Of a stretch of 41,866 bases of DNA, positions 1-8,608 are shown in pieces. Every line of letters begins with the position of its first letter. Positions within the stretch are counted from its first letter, which is position 1. The stretch comes from Mycolicibacterium austroafricanum. Lineage in GTDB: Bacteria > Actinomycetota > Actinomycetes > Mycobacteriales > Mycobacteriaceae. The notes beneath the pieces were generated by a model. It ran no database searches, was not told the DNA's origin, and saw only the letters and a list, made by a program, of their open reading frames with translations. The stretch spans positions 70,854 through 112,719 of the forward strand of contig NZ_CACSIP010000013.1 of NCBI RefSeq assembly GCF_902705885.1, given 5' to 3'. The position numbers and the translations under genes are program-made.

Positions 1-913
1 GCGCGCGCACCGCGTCCTCGGGGTTCATGTGGATGTCGGCGAACGCCGGGTGGTATGCCCCGATCGGCAGCAGCGTCAGATCGAACGGGCCGTGCTCGGC
101 CCCGATCTCGGCGAAGCTCTTGGTGTACCCGGTGTCGCCGCCGAAGAACGCACGGTGCGCCGGCCCGGCGATCACCCACGACGCCCACAACGTGGTGTCA
201 CGTGCGAGCAGCCGGCCGGAGAAGTGCCGGGCCGGGGTGCAGACCAACGTCAGCTCACCGATCCGGTGGCTCTCGTCCCAGTCGAGTTCGACGATCCGGC
301 CCTCGGGTATCCCCCACTTGCGCAGGTGGGCGCCGATTCCCAGCGGCACCACAAAGGGCGCGCGCTGAGTGCGGGCCAGTGCGACGATCGTGTCGATGTC
401 GAGGTGGTCGTAGTGGTCGTGGCTGATCACCACCGCGTCCACGGCGGGCAGCGCCTCCAGCAGCAGCGGCACGTCGTGCATCCGCTGGGGGCCTACGGCG
501 CGCGACGGCGAGCAGCGCTGGCTCCAGATCGGGTCGGCCAGCACCCGGTAGCCGTCGATCTCGATCAACACGCTGGAGTGCCCGTACCAGCTGACGGCAG
601 CCTGTGACGGCGCGATGTCGGCGGGCGGTACCTCGGCCAATGGGATGGGGCCGGGCGGTTTGCCGTGCGACCCGGCGTTGGCGAGGTCGCGCAGCAGCAT
701 GCGTTGCATTTCACGATTCATCGTCAGGCCCGACGGCGGCTCGAGGTTGGTGAACACCCCGTCGCGAAAGTGCGGAGAGCGGGACGCCACCGCGGCGATC
801 TCGGCCGGGCCGGCGCCCAGGGCCGCCGGGGTTCCGTGCAACGCCCGCAGCACCCACCCGCCGGCCAGCAGGGACGCCGTGCCGAACCCGAACCGAAGCG
901 CCGCCAGCAACAT
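1..913 (-). CDS. Metallo-beta-lactamase-fold hydrolase (UlaG/NAPE-PLD-like), partial
   Basis: The reading frame starts at the ATG at 913-911 and stays open to the left edge, so the C-terminus is missing. The N-terminus has a hydrophobic stretch rich in Leu, Ala and Gly that could anchor it to the membrane. The body shows WYGHSSVLIEIDG, then the metal-binding SHDHYDHLD of the HxHxDH type, and later FFGGDTGY, with a further His in AYHPAF. This order fits the UlaG / N-acyl-phosphatidylethanolamine phospholipase D-like branch of the superfamily, which hydrolyses phosphodiester or ester bonds with two metal ions. The start lies 2 bp after the echA6 stop, so it is probably co-transcribed and may act on lipids. 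It matches the position of Rv0906 in M. tuberculosis. The substrate is unknown. Confidence 0.88.
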   Translation of the reverse strand, partial: MLLAALRFGFGTASLLAGGWVLRALHGTPAALGAGPAEIAAVASRSPHFRDGVFTNLEPPSGLTMNREMQRMLLRDLANAGSHGKPPGPIPLAEVPPADIAPSQAAVSWYGHSSVLIEIDGYRVLADPIWSQRCSPSRAVGPQRMHDVPLLLEALPAVDAVVISHDHYDHLDIDTIVALARTQRAPFVVPLGIGAHLRKWGIPEGRIVELDWDESHRIGELTLVCTPARHFSGRLLARDTTLWASWVIAGPAHRAFFGGDTGYTKSFAEIGAEHGPFDLTLLPIGAYHPAFADIHMNPEDAVRA

Positions 914-915
914 CG

Positions 916-1650
916 TCAGGCGCCCTGGAACCGTGGCGGGCGCTTCTCGATGCGCGCCACCTGGGCCTCGATCACGTCCTGGCTCGCCCATGCCCGGTCG
1001 AACAGTTCCTGATGCTGCGGCCAGGGATCCTCGTAGGCACCGTCGTCGTTGAGCACCCGCTTGGCGTGCTGCAGAGCCAGCGGCGCGAAGCCGGCGATCT
1101 CGGCGGCCCACGCCTGCGCGTCGGCGAGGGTGCCGACCCGGTTGGCCATCCCGGTCTGCAGCGCGACGTCGACCGTGAGCCGCTCGGCGGCCAGCAGCAT
1201 CCCCCGCGCCCGGCCCGCCCCGACCAGCGAGGTCAAGCGGCGGATGCTCCAGTTGTCCAGCGCCAGACCGTACCTGGCGACCGGGAACTGGAAGTACGCC
1301 TCCGGCGCGACCACGCGCAGATCGCAGATCATCGCCAGGATCACCCCGGCCCCGATCGCGGGTCCGTTGATCGCGCCGATCACCGGGACCGGCGCCTGAT
1401 CGATCGCGATGTTGAGGGCCTTGGCCTTCTCGGGCAGCGCCTCGGCCACACCCGCGGCGTCGGACAGATCCGCACCCGAGCTGAACACGTGGCCCTGGCC
1501 GGTGAGCACGATCGCGCGCACATCCTCGGCGGCGGCTTTCTCGATGGCGTCGCGCAGCGCGTCGACGAGTTCGACGTTCAACGCGTTGCGACGCTCGGCA
1601 CGCTGCATCTCCAAGGTCATCACGGCGCCGTCACGGGTCACACCAATCAT
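916..1650 (-). CDS. echA6: Acyl-CoA-binding crotonase-family protein EchA6
   Basis: This 244-residue crotonase-fold protein begins [16 protein letters not shown] and ends [10 protein letters not shown], close to M. tuberculosis EchA6 in length and sequence as I recall it. The CoA-binding/oxyanion segment is around residues 47-63 ([17 protein letters not shown]), followed by INGPAIGAG near 94-102. The region that carries catalytic Glu in true enoyl-CoA hydratases reads [18 protein letters not shown] and has no Glu, as in EchA6. Known for the family: EchA6 is not a hydratase. It binds long-chain acyl-CoA and feeds fatty acids to FAS-II for mycolic acid synthesis, and is the target of tetrahydropyrazo-pyrimidine inhibitors. 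It is divergent from accD3 and followed closely by the MBL-fold gene. Confidence 0.95.
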   Translation of the reverse strand: MIGVTRDGAVMTLEMQRAERRNALNVELVDALRDAIEKAAAEDVRAIVLTGQGHVFSSGADLSDAAGVAEALPEKAKALNIAIDQAPVPVIGAINGPAIGAGVILAMICDLRVVAPEAYFQFPVARYGLALDNWSIRRLTSLVGAGRARGMLLAAERLTVDVALQTGMANRVGTLADAQAWAAEIAGFAPLALQHAKRVLNDDGAYEDPWPQHQELFDRAWASQDVIEAQVARIEKRPPRFQGA

Positions 1651-1657
1651 GGGCGCA

Positions 1658-1663
1658 AGCCTA
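1658..1663 (-). promoter_or_regulatory. Predicted -10 element for leaderless echA6
   Basis: On the minus strand TAGGCT (TANNNT type) is followed by 7 nt and then the echA6 ATG. In mycobacteria such spacing places the transcription start at the A of the start codon. No Shine-Dalgarno sequence precedes the ATG. Confidence 0.5.
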
Positions 1664-1675
1664 TATAAAGCGCTC

Positions 1676-1681
1676 TAGCCT
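1676..1681 (+). promoter_or_regulatory. Predicted -10 element for leaderless accD3
   Basis: TAGCCT is followed by 6 nt and the accD3 GTG. The whole gap between the two divergent start codons is 37 bp, so both promoters overlap here. No Shine-Dalgarno sequence is visible. Confidence 0.5.
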
Positions 1682-1687
1682 GCTTGT

Positions 1688-3163
1688 GTGAGTCGGATCG
1701 GTGCGCTCAGGTTGCGCGACACATTGCTGGACCAGGGGTCTTTCCGCAGCTGGGACGACCCTCCGCTGGACATCGGTGCCGGTCAGGACTACCGGCGGGA
1801 GTTGTCCGCCGCCGCCGCGAAGACCGGTCTGGACGAGTCGGTGCTGACCGGGGAAGGCCGGGTGTTCGGCCGCCGAGTGGCGCTGGTGGCCTGCGAGTTC
1901 GACTTTCTGGCCGGGTCGATCGGGGTGGCCGCGGCGGAACGAATCACCGCGGCGGTATTGCGCGCCACCGCCGAGAAACTGCCACTGCTGGCGTCGCCGA
2001 GTTCGGGCGGCACCCGCATGCAGGAGGGCACCGTGGCGTTTCTGCAGATGGTCAAGATCGCCGCCGCCGTCGAACTGCACAAGCAGGCCCACCTGCCCTA
2101 CCTCGTTTATCTGCGGCACCCCACCACCGGCGGGGTGTTCGCCTCGTGGGGCTCGCTCGGGCACGTCACCGCCGCCGAGCCCGGCGCCCTCATCGGGTTT
2201 CTCGGGCCGCGGGTCTACGAACACCTCTACGGCGAGCCGTTTCCGTCCGGGGTACAGACCGCGGAGAACCTGCAGCGCCACGGCGTCATCGACGCCGTCG
2301 TCCCCGTCGAGGTGTTGCGGTCCACCCTCGACCGCACGCTCAAGGTCGTCTCCGACGCGCCCGGGGAACCACCACCGGCACCCGAGCCCGAACCACTTCC
2401 GGACATCCCCGCCTGGCAGTCGGTGGAGATCTCGCGCCGCCCTGACCGGCCCGGTGTCGGCCACCTGCTGCGGCACGGCACCACCGAACGGGTGCTGCTG
2501 TCGGGAACCGGAGGCGGCGAGGCCGCGACCACCGTGCTGGCGCTCGCCCGATTCGGCGGCCAGCCCGCCGTCGTGCTGGGCCAGCAGCGGGTGGTGGGTG
2601 GCCTGGTGGGTCCGGCGGCGCTGCGGGAAGCCCGCCGCGGCATGGCGCTGGCCGCCGGCCTGAGGCTGCCGCTCGTGCTTGTCATCGACACCGCCGGACC
2701 GGCGCTGTCCACCGAAGCCGAACAGGGCGGGCTGGCCGGTGAGATCGCCCGCTGCCTGGCCGAACTGGTCACGCTGGACACTCCGACGGTGTCGGTACTG
2801 CTCGGGCAGGGCAGCGGCGGGCCCGCCCTGGCGATGGTGCCCGCGGACCGGGTGTTGGCCGCGCTACACGGCTGGCTGGCGCCACTGCCGCCGGAGGGGG
2901 CCAGCGCGATCGTGTTCCGCGATCTCGAGCACGCACCGGAACTCGCTGCTGCACAAGGCATTCGATCAGCCGACCTGCTGCGCAACGGCATCGTCGACGC
3001 GATCGTCGCCGAGCGACCCGATGCCGCCGACGAACCCGAGGAGTTCACCCGTCGGCTGTCGGCCACCATCGCAGACGAGCTGCATCGGTTGCGGTCGGTC
3101 CCGACCGAACAGCGGCGCGCTGCCCGGTTCGAGCGCTACCGCCGCATCGGCCTGCCGAATTGA
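1688..3163 (+). CDS. accD3: Acyl-CoA carboxylase carboxyltransferase-like protein AccD3
   Basis: The protein has 491 residues from a GTG start (MSRIGALRLRDTLLDQGSF) to YRRIGLPN, near the 495 of M. tuberculosis AccD3. The first half is AccD-like, with SSGGTRMQEG near residues 99-108 and GGVFASWGSLGH near 144-155 for CoA binding and the crotonase core. The second half is AccA-like, with ALREARRGMALA and VIDTAGP around 311-335. It thus fuses both carboxyltransferase halves and has no zinc-ribbon. Role by family: transfer of carboxyl from biotin to an acyl-CoA. The true substrate and partner subunit of AccD3 are not established to my knowledge. It is divergent from echA6, consistent with lipid metabolism. 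The Pro/Glu-rich linker near residues 225-240 joins the halves. Confidence 0.93.
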   Translation: MSRIGALRLRDTLLDQGSFRSWDDPPLDIGAGQDYRRELSAAAAKTGLDESVLTGEGRVFGRRVALVACEFDFLAGSIGVAAAERITAAVLRATAEKLPLLASPSSGGTRMQEGTVAFLQMVKIAAAVELHKQAHLPYLVYLRHPTTGGVFASWGSLGHVTAAEPGALIGFLGPRVYEHLYGEPFPSGVQTAENLQRHGVIDAVVPVEVLRSTLDRTLKVVSDAPGEPPPAPEPEPLPDIPAWQSVEISRRPDRPGVGHLLRHGTTERVLLSGTGGGEAATTVLALARFGGQPAVVLGQQRVVGGLVGPAALREARRGMALAAGLRLPLVLVIDTAGPALSTEAEQGGLAGEIARCLAELVTLDTPTVSVLLGQGSGGPALAMVPADRVLAALHGWLAPLPPEGASAIVFRDLEHAPELAAAQGIRSADLLRNGIVDAIVAERPDAADEPEEFTRRLSATIADELHRLRSVPTEQRRAARFERYRRIGLPN

Positions 3164-3201
3164 CGTTGAGGCGGCGCTCACGCAGACAAAGTGCGAGTAG
3201 T

Positions 3202-3215
3202 CAGCCGCGTGGCTG
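3202..3215. terminator. Small hairpin between convergent genes
   Basis: CAGCC-GCGT-GGCTG forms a perfect 5-bp stem with a 4-nt loop between the accD3 stop and the stop of the convergent membrane gene. There is no T-tract, so this is only a weak candidate for a bidirectional terminator. Confidence 0.3.
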
Positions 3216-3235
3216 CAGTCTCAACGGCTCCGAAC

Positions 3236-3682
3236 TCATCCGGCCGCGAGTGCCGCCAGCATCGCCGCACAGGTGATCAGGCTCAGCGGCAGCCGCAGCA
3301 GGCTGCGCCGGGTCCAGCGGACGGCCGCAGCCTCGTCGACGTCCGCAGGATCCCTCCGCTCGAACGCCGCGGCCTTCGGCAGGAGGTCGAAGGCCGACCA
3401 GATCCGCATCACCGCGTGGCTGACCAAGGCCACCAGCAGTGCCGCGCCGACATCGGCGTCCCCCCAGGTGAGGACCAGGGTGACGACGAGCAGCACCTCG
3501 AACACGGTGTGTACCGGCAGCCAGAACCGCACCCGCGAGATGCCACCGTTGTGCGATTGCACGATGCCGGGCCGTTTGGGCCAGTAGGGGTCGACGACGA
3601 CCGCCTCGTAGACGGCACCGCCCAGCGAGATACACGCCGCAAGCGTCGTGGCGGCGATCAGGACGAGAGTCGGGGTACCCAC
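3236..3682 (-). CDS. Small integral membrane protein, function unknown
   Basis: About 148 residues with four hydrophobic helices: the N-terminus (LVLIAATTLAACISLGGAVY), the middle (FEVLLVVTLVLTW and GAALLVALVSHAVM) and the C-terminal end (LSLITCAAMLAALAAG). A conserved-looking HNGGISRVRFWLP segment lies between helices 1 and 2, and a charged loop (FERRDPADVDEA) before the last helix. The layout resembles small DUF1772-like membrane proteins, but I cannot assign the family firmly. I chose the GTG at 3682-3680; a TTG at 3688 would add two residues. It is divergent from the epoxide hydrolase and convergent with accD3. No catalytic motif is visible. Confidence 0.7.
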   Translation of the reverse strand: MGTPTLVLIAATTLAACISLGGAVYEAVVVDPYWPKRPGIVQSHNGGISRVRFWLPVHTVFEVLLVVTLVLTWGDADVGAALLVALVSHAVMRIWSAFDLLPKAAAFERRDPADVDEAAAVRWTRRSLLRLPLSLITCAAMLAALAAG

Positions 3683-3707
3683 AGCCAACGATTATCCTTG
3701 CTGCACC

Positions 3708-4811
3708 ATGGCCCAGATCCAGCCTTTCCGAATCGCCGTATCCGATGAAGACCTCGTCGACCTCGCCGCGCGATTGAAACGCACCCGCTGGCCCGAGGCC
3801 GAATGCGTCGACGACTGGAGCCAGGGCATCCCCCTGGCCTACACCCAGGAGCTCGCGCGGTACTGGGCCGACGAGTACGACTGGCGCGCCAGGGAAGCGG
3901 CACTGAACCGGTTCGACCAGTTCACCACCGAGATCGACGGTCTGCCAATCCATTTCATTCACCAGCGATGCGGGCGCGACAACGCGTTCCCGCTGGTGAT
4001 CACCCACGGCTGGCCGGGTTCAGTGGTCGAGTTCCACAAGGTGATCGAACCACTGAACGACGCCGGATTCGACGTCGTCTGCCCGTCGCTGCCCGGCTAC
4101 GGGTTCTCCGGCAAGCCGACCGCCACGGGCTGGGGCGTCGAGCGCATCGCCGAGGCGTGGGATGAACTGATGGTCCGTCTCGGCTACAAACACTACGGCG
4201 CGCAGGGCGGGGACTGGGGCGCCGCGGTGACCACCGCGATCGGCCGCAACGGCCGACACTGCGTGGCGATTCACACCAACATGCCGTTCGGCCGCCCGCC
4301 GAAGGACCTGCGGGAACCCACCTCAGAGGAGGCCGCCGCCCTCGAGCGACTCGGCTACTACCGGCAGTGGGATTCGGGCTATTCGAAGCAACAGGCGACC
4401 CGGCCGCAGACGCTCGGCTACGGGCTGGTCGACTCACCGGCCGGGCAACTGGCCTGGATCGTGGAGAAGTTCTGGTCGTGGATGGACTGCGATGGTCACC
4501 CCGAGAACATCCTCACCAAAGACGAACTGCTCGACAACGTGATGCTGTACTGGGTCAACGGCGCAGCCGCCTCCTCGGCCCGGCTGTACTGGGAGAGCTT
4601 CGGCAGCTTCGGCGGCGGCGCACCGGTGGTGCTACCCACCGGCGTCGCGGCCTTCCCCAAGGAGATCCTGCGGGCGCCGCGACATTGGTGCGAGGCCAAC
4701 TACAACATCACCCGGTGGACCGACATGCCACGCGGCGGCCATTTCGCCGCCTTCGAACAGCCCGCCCTGTTCGTCGAGGAGGTCAGCGGCTTCTTCGCCG
4801 GTTTCCGTTAG
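3708..4811 (+). CDS. Epoxide hydrolase, alpha/beta-hydrolase fold with EHN domain
   Basis: A 367-residue protein starting at MAQIQPFRIA. Residues 5-110 form the N-terminal EHN domain of microsomal-type epoxide hydrolases (VSDEDLVDLAARLKRTRWPE). The alpha/beta-hydrolase core follows: oxyanion HGWPGS at 100-105, nucleophile Asp169 in QGGDWGA, and catalytic His345 in PRGGHFAAFEQP. These residues support epoxide hydrolysis through a covalent aspartyl ester. Substrates may be lipid epoxides or xenobiotics; the sequence does not say. An ATG 60 nt upstream of this one in the same frame has no support, whereas TATCCT lies 9 nt upstream of the chosen ATG as a possible -10. The stop is 3 bp from the stop of the convergent surface-protein gene. 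Confidence 0.9.
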   Translation: MAQIQPFRIAVSDEDLVDLAARLKRTRWPEAECVDDWSQGIPLAYTQELARYWADEYDWRAREAALNRFDQFTTEIDGLPIHFIHQRCGRDNAFPLVITHGWPGSVVEFHKVIEPLNDAGFDVVCPSLPGYGFSGKPTATGWGVERIAEAWDELMVRLGYKHYGAQGGDWGAAVTTAIGRNGRHCVAIHTNMPFGRPPKDLREPTSEEAAALERLGYYRQWDSGYSKQQATRPQTLGYGLVDSPAGQLAWIVEKFWSWMDCDGHPENILTKDELLDNVMLYWVNGAAASSARLYWESFGSFGGGAPVVLPTGVAAFPKEILRAPRHWCEANYNITRWTDMPRGGHFAAFEQPALFVEEVSGFFAGFR

Positions 4812-4814
4812 CCC

Positions 4815-7800
4815 TCACAGCACCGAGGGCGGTGTGACCGTGTGCACCGTGGTGACATACCCGGTGCCGACCCGTTCCGTCACTGTCACATACGGCGTGC
4901 CGTCGCGCCCGAAGGTGACCGGTTCGACCGTGTCAGCCGGGCCCAGGTCGAGATCGAGGACCTGGCTGGCACCGCCCTGCGTCAGGGCCCACACCCCGGC
5001 ATCCGCACCGCGGACGGTGATGTACGCGGTGCCGTCGGCGCCGAATGCCAACGCCGACTGTTCGAACACGTAGTTCGACTGTTGCGGCACAAGCGCACCC
5101 GTGACGTCGAGGGTGGCGACTGTCGAGCCGTTCTGATCGAAGCCGAGGATGTGGTGGGTGAATGTTGCCGATTCGACGGTGACGAGATACGCCGTGCCAT
5201 CGGGACCGTATTGCAGTCCCGGGAAGTTGGGCCGCAGCGGACCACCCGGGAGTGCCGGGGTCACCGCGTCGTTGGTCAGTGTGAGCACGGCCTGTGACGT
5301 GACCTTGCCCTGTGCATCCTTGAACTGGATGACCTGGTAAGGCACGCCGTTGGGAGCGAAACTCACCGGATTCCCGACAGTGCCGCCCTCGGGGAGGGGC
5401 ACCGTTCGTGTGATCGTCCCGTCGGCATCGAGCACTGCGAGATAGGTGGTGCTACCGGAGGTATAGGCGACGTAGCCGCTCTCGCCGCTGTTCGGGTTGC
5501 CCGCCTGACCATCGCCGACCACGGCAGGAATCGCGCCGGGGACGGCCACGGTGGTGACGCCACCGTCGCTGTCGACGACGGCAACGCTGAACACCTCGGT
5601 GGCGGAATCGCGCACCGGGACATACACGGTGCCATCGGCAGTCACGCTGATCGGATTCCAGATTCGGCCCTCGATGGGATCAGAGGTCGTGATGGTGTCC
5701 GCGGTGATCTTCGAGATGTAGGTTCTGCCGGTCGCTTCGTCGTAGGTGGCCTGGTAGACGCCGTCGGCAGTCACCATCTCGGCGGTGACCGGAGATCCGG
5801 GGATCTCGCGCACCGTATTCGATGTCCCGGTCAAGGTGTAGACGCGAGTCGTCGTGGTCCCGAAGTAGTTTCGCGCGACCGTGAGGTATCCGCGACCGTC
5901 CGGACCGATCACGATGTTCTCGGGCGCTGAAGTCCCCGACGGCAGCGACACCCGTCGCGAGTTCCCGTCACGGTCGACTGCCAACAACAGCGGATTGCCG
6001 AACAGTGGGGTTGCGCCCACGATGTAGGCGCTGCCGTCCGGCGCCACGGCCAGCTCTCCGCCGGCTCTGCCGACCTGAAACACCCTTACGGAGTTGGTTT
6101 CCGAGATGCGGACGAGGCGATCGCCGGACAACGAGAACTGGCGGGTCTGCAGGAACACCGAACCGTTCGGCGCCACCTTCATCGGCAACGAAGGCTGCCC
6201 GATCACCGTCCCGATGGTTTTCACCGTCCCGAAGCCGTCCACGGCCGAGATGGTCGACGTGTTGGTGGACTCGCGGTAGGTCACCAGGACAAGGCTGCCG
6301 TCGGCGCGCACCACCGCAGGCGCCTGTTCCCGCGGCGCACCGGAGATGTTGCCTGTCGTCGTCAGCACCTGCCCGTTCTCGTCCAGAATGCTGACCCTGG
6401 TGCCGATGGGCGACATCGTGGTCGGGTCCACGTCGTAGGTCACCTGGTAGATGGTGCCGTTGGATCCGACGATGACGGGCCCGGCGGATTTTCCGGGTGT
6501 CGACGCGCTTGCCTCGATGACGGGCGTCACGCCGACATCGATTGTCGTGGTCCGAATCCCACCGTGCCCGTCGCTGACCGTGAAGACCAAGGTGTCGGTG
6601 CGGGCAGAGGCAGGTGCGCCCGGTTCGCCCGCGGCCGCGCGTGCCGCCGCGGTGGGTGTGTAGGTGAAGGTGCCGTCGCCGTTGTCGACCACGGCGCCTT
6701 TGTCGGTCGGCGCGGGACCGGTGAAAGTGAGTGTGTCGCGGTCGAAGTCGAAAGCATCGACCGTGACGATCACCGATCCGGTGCTGAGATTGCCGGCACT
6801 GGCGCGGGCCCGGGCACCAAAAGGGACCACATTGGCCGGCGAGATGTCCACGCTGACGTTCTGTGTCGCAATGTTCCCGGCACTGTCGGTGATCGTGACC
6901 GTGAAGGTGGTGGTCTTCTGTTCGTCGGTGGCGTCGTCGGCTGCTGCAGCGTGCCGGGCAGCAGCGGTCGGTGTGTAGGAGAAGCGGCCGGAGGAGTACA
7001 CCGTCACCCGACCCCTGTCCGTGGCCGTCGATCCCGTGAAGGTGAGCCGGTCGCCGTCAGGATCCGTCGCCGTCACCCGACCGCTGACCGAACCGGTGAA
7101 AAAGCCTGGATCGCTCGTGGTCACCTCTACGGGCACGGGAGCCGTGTTGTCTGTGTCCTCGACCAGTTCGGTGAGGCCTGGCTGCGCCCACGACTCACCG
7201 ATCTTTGCCTTCTGCGGGTCGAACTGGCGTCGCGCGTACGCCAGAACCGCCCACAGCAGCGGTGATTCGGCCGGCCCCTCAGGGGAAGTGGCGCTGGAAA
7301 GCGGGGCGAAAGCCGTCTCAGGGACGCTGATCGGGGTGGTGGACGTCTCCTCGACCGCCGGTACCGTCGTAGTTTCCTGAGCCGGCACGGTGGGCCCGGA
7401 AATGACCACGTCACGTCCGCCGTCGCCCTGCACAGCCGGCTGCTCATCGGGAACCGTCCTCGGAATGTCCGGCTCCGCAGCGGGTACGGACTCGTCGGCA
7501 TCGCCGCTGAACGAATCGGTCAGGCGCTCCTGCGTCTCATCCTGTTCGCTCTCACGGGAGGAGCGTTTCCGTGGCTTCGCCGGCTCCTCTTCGGCGTCCT
7601 CGTCACCATCACCGACCGACTCATCGTCGTCGGTGTCGTCGGTGGGGTCGGTCCGCGGGGCGTCGGCGTCCTCACCGTCCGCTTTCTCCGGCCTTGATTC
7701 CTGTGAACGCTTGTCGGTGGTGTTCTCGGAGCTGCTGTCAGCGGTGTCACTGGAGGACGCCTCCTCGCCGGACTGAGCCCATACCTGCCCGGGAGCGGTG

Positions 7801-7871
7801 ACCACAGCGGTCCCGATTCCCAATGCGACAGCCAGCGCGCCGACCCGGCCGACATAGTTTGCTTTCGCCAC
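4815..7871 (-). CDS. Large secreted protein: acidic linker, two cadherin/Ig-like domains, propeller-like repeats
   Basis: About 1018 residues. Residues 1-34 are a signal peptide (VGALAVALGIGTAVV..., probable cleavage after VWA). Residues 35-150 are an acidic Ser/Asp/Glu linker with KPRKR basic islands. A Pro/Thr-rich stretch and LLWAVLAYARRQFD (about 207-220) follow, a linker I recall from other mycobacterial Ig-like surface proteins. Two related domains span about 262-345 and 362-450, each with a DPDGDRLTFTG or DFDRDTLTFTG calcium-site-like motif and an FxYTPTAAAR strand, as in cadherin/VCBS-like modules. The rest (about 455-1018) holds about eleven short repeats of the form hydrophobic-x-x-x-(D/N)G-x-x-Y-x-V. 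I prefer the GTG at 7871 because GGGGGG lies 9 nt upstream; a TTG at 7877 adds two residues. A cell-surface or adhesive role is inference. Confidence 0.85.
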   Translation of the reverse strand: MAKANYVGRVGALAVALGIGTAVVTAPGQVWAQSGEEASSSDTADSSSENTTDKRSQESRPEKADGEDADAPRTDPTDDTDDDESVGDGDEDAEEEPAKPRKRSSRESEQDETQERLTDSFSGDADESVPAAEPDIPRTVPDEQPAVQGDGGRDVVISGPTVPAQETTTVPAVEETSTTPISVPETAFAPLSSATSPEGPAESPLLWAVLAYARRQFDPQKAKIGESWAQPGLTELVEDTDNTAPVPVEVTTSDPGFFTGSVSGRVTATDPDGDRLTFTGSTATDRGRVTVYSSGRFSYTPTAAARHAAAADDATDEQKTTTFTVTITDSAGNIATQNVSVDISPANVVPFGARARASAGNLSTGSVIVTVDAFDFDRDTLTFTGPAPTDKGAVVDNGDGTFTYTPTAAARAAAGEPGAPASARTDTLVFTVSDGHGGIRTTTIDVGVTPVIEASASTPGKSAGPVIVGSNGTIYQVTYDVDPTTMSPIGTRVSILDENGQVLTTTGNISGAPREQAPAVVRADGSLVLVTYRESTNTSTISAVDGFGTVKTIGTVIGQPSLPMKVAPNGSVFLQTRQFSLSGDRLVRISETNSVRVFQVGRAGGELAVAPDGSAYIVGATPLFGNPLLLAVDRDGNSRRVSLPSGTSAPENIVIGPDGRGYLTVARNYFGTTTTRVYTLTGTSNTVREIPGSPVTAEMVTADGVYQATYDEATGRTYISKITADTITTSDPIEGRIWNPISVTADGTVYVPVRDSATEVFSVAVVDSDGGVTTVAVPGAIPAVVGDGQAGNPNSGESGYVAYTSGSTTYLAVLDADGTITRTVPLPEGGTVGNPVSFAPNGVPYQVIQFKDAQGKVTSQAVLTLTNDAVTPALPGGPLRPNFPGLQYGPDGTAYLVTVESATFTHHILGFDQNGSTVATLDVTGALVPQQSNYVFEQSALAFGADGTAYITVRGADAGVWALTQGGASQVLDLDLGPADTVEPVTFGRDGTPYVTVTERVGTGYVTTVHTVTPPSVL

Positions 7872-7910
7872 CGACAATTTCCCCCCGGACCCGCAGACAT
7901 TGACCAGGCA

Positions 7911-7916
7911 ACATTA
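7911..7916 (-). promoter_or_regulatory. Candidate -10 for the surface-protein gene
   Basis: TAATGT on the minus strand would start transcription near 7904, giving a leader of about 33 nt that contains the GGGGGGAAA Shine-Dalgarno-like stretch. TTGCCC lies 19 nt upstream, a poor -35. The rest of 7917-8158 shows no gene or clear structure. Confidence 0.35.
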
Positions 7917-8158
7917 AGGCACGATTCCCGAATGTGGGCAAAAACGTTGAGAAGACGCCAGACCCGGGCCGCCATGACGGTGCGCTGACAGTCGGCTGCG
8001 TCAGCTGATCGGCAACCTCGTCGTAGCAAAACACCGTTGCTGTAACGCGGCCGCCACGCTCGGTCCCGGCACGGCAGCGCGGTCGACACAGCGCATCGTG
8101 TCCCGCGAAACATCGCGAGGTGCGAGTACGGGCGATGGCCGCCCCCAACGAGGAGGTA

Positions 8159-8608
8159 CTAGAGCACGAGTTCGACGGCGTCGCCCACGTTCACGGTGAC
8201 GACGTCACCGGAGGCCGCGACCGACAGGTCCTGTGGGAGCGCGTCACCGGCAAGGCGGGCGAGTTCGGCCACGCCGTTGGCGATCGGTGTCGCCGCGACG
8301 CCGAGGAGCTGGTTCTTCCCGGCGTCGAGGAAATCGCCCTTGGGCCTGCCGGGTGACCGGGGGACGTCGATGCTGAAAGTCTCGGCACGAGAAAACAATT
8401 CATGGACGTCGAACACCTTCACCCGGACCGTCTCCTCGGACAGCCTTCCCAGGACGCGGCCGGACTCCGGATCGGTGACCACCTGGCCCGTCCCCGAGAA
8501 CACCGCGAAGACCATGCCGGGCGCCACGCCCGCTCCCGCGCCCCGGTTGATGACGAGCGTGTACTCGTCCTCCACGAGCGCCACCGATCCGGTGATCGGC
8601 TCGTTCAT
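8159..8608 (-). CDS. Unassigned 149-residue protein with FlgT-C-like domain
   Basis: No signal peptide or membrane helix is visible. The first 65 residues read like the beta-barrel at the end of FlgT and related envelope proteins: LVINRGAGAGVAPGMVFAVF, then VVTDPESGRVLGRL, then VRVKVFDVHELFSRA. The family pattern is a strand with the INxG turn, GVxxG, then DPxTGxxLG. The second half (KGDFLDAGKNQLLGVAATPI onward) is not recognised, and the end (VTVNVGDAVELVL) is again strand-like. It overlaps the upstream gene by 4 bp (ATGA), so translation is probably coupled and the two products may work together. Mycobacteria lack flagella, so the similarity concerns the fold only. Function unknown. Confidence 0.7.
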   Translation of the reverse strand: MNEPITGSVALVEDEYTLVINRGAGAGVAPGMVFAVFSGTGQVVTDPESGRVLGRLSEETVRVKVFDVHELFSRAETFSIDVPRSPGRPKGDFLDAGKNQLLGVAATPIANGVAELARLAGDALPQDLSVAASGDVVTVNVGDAVELVL

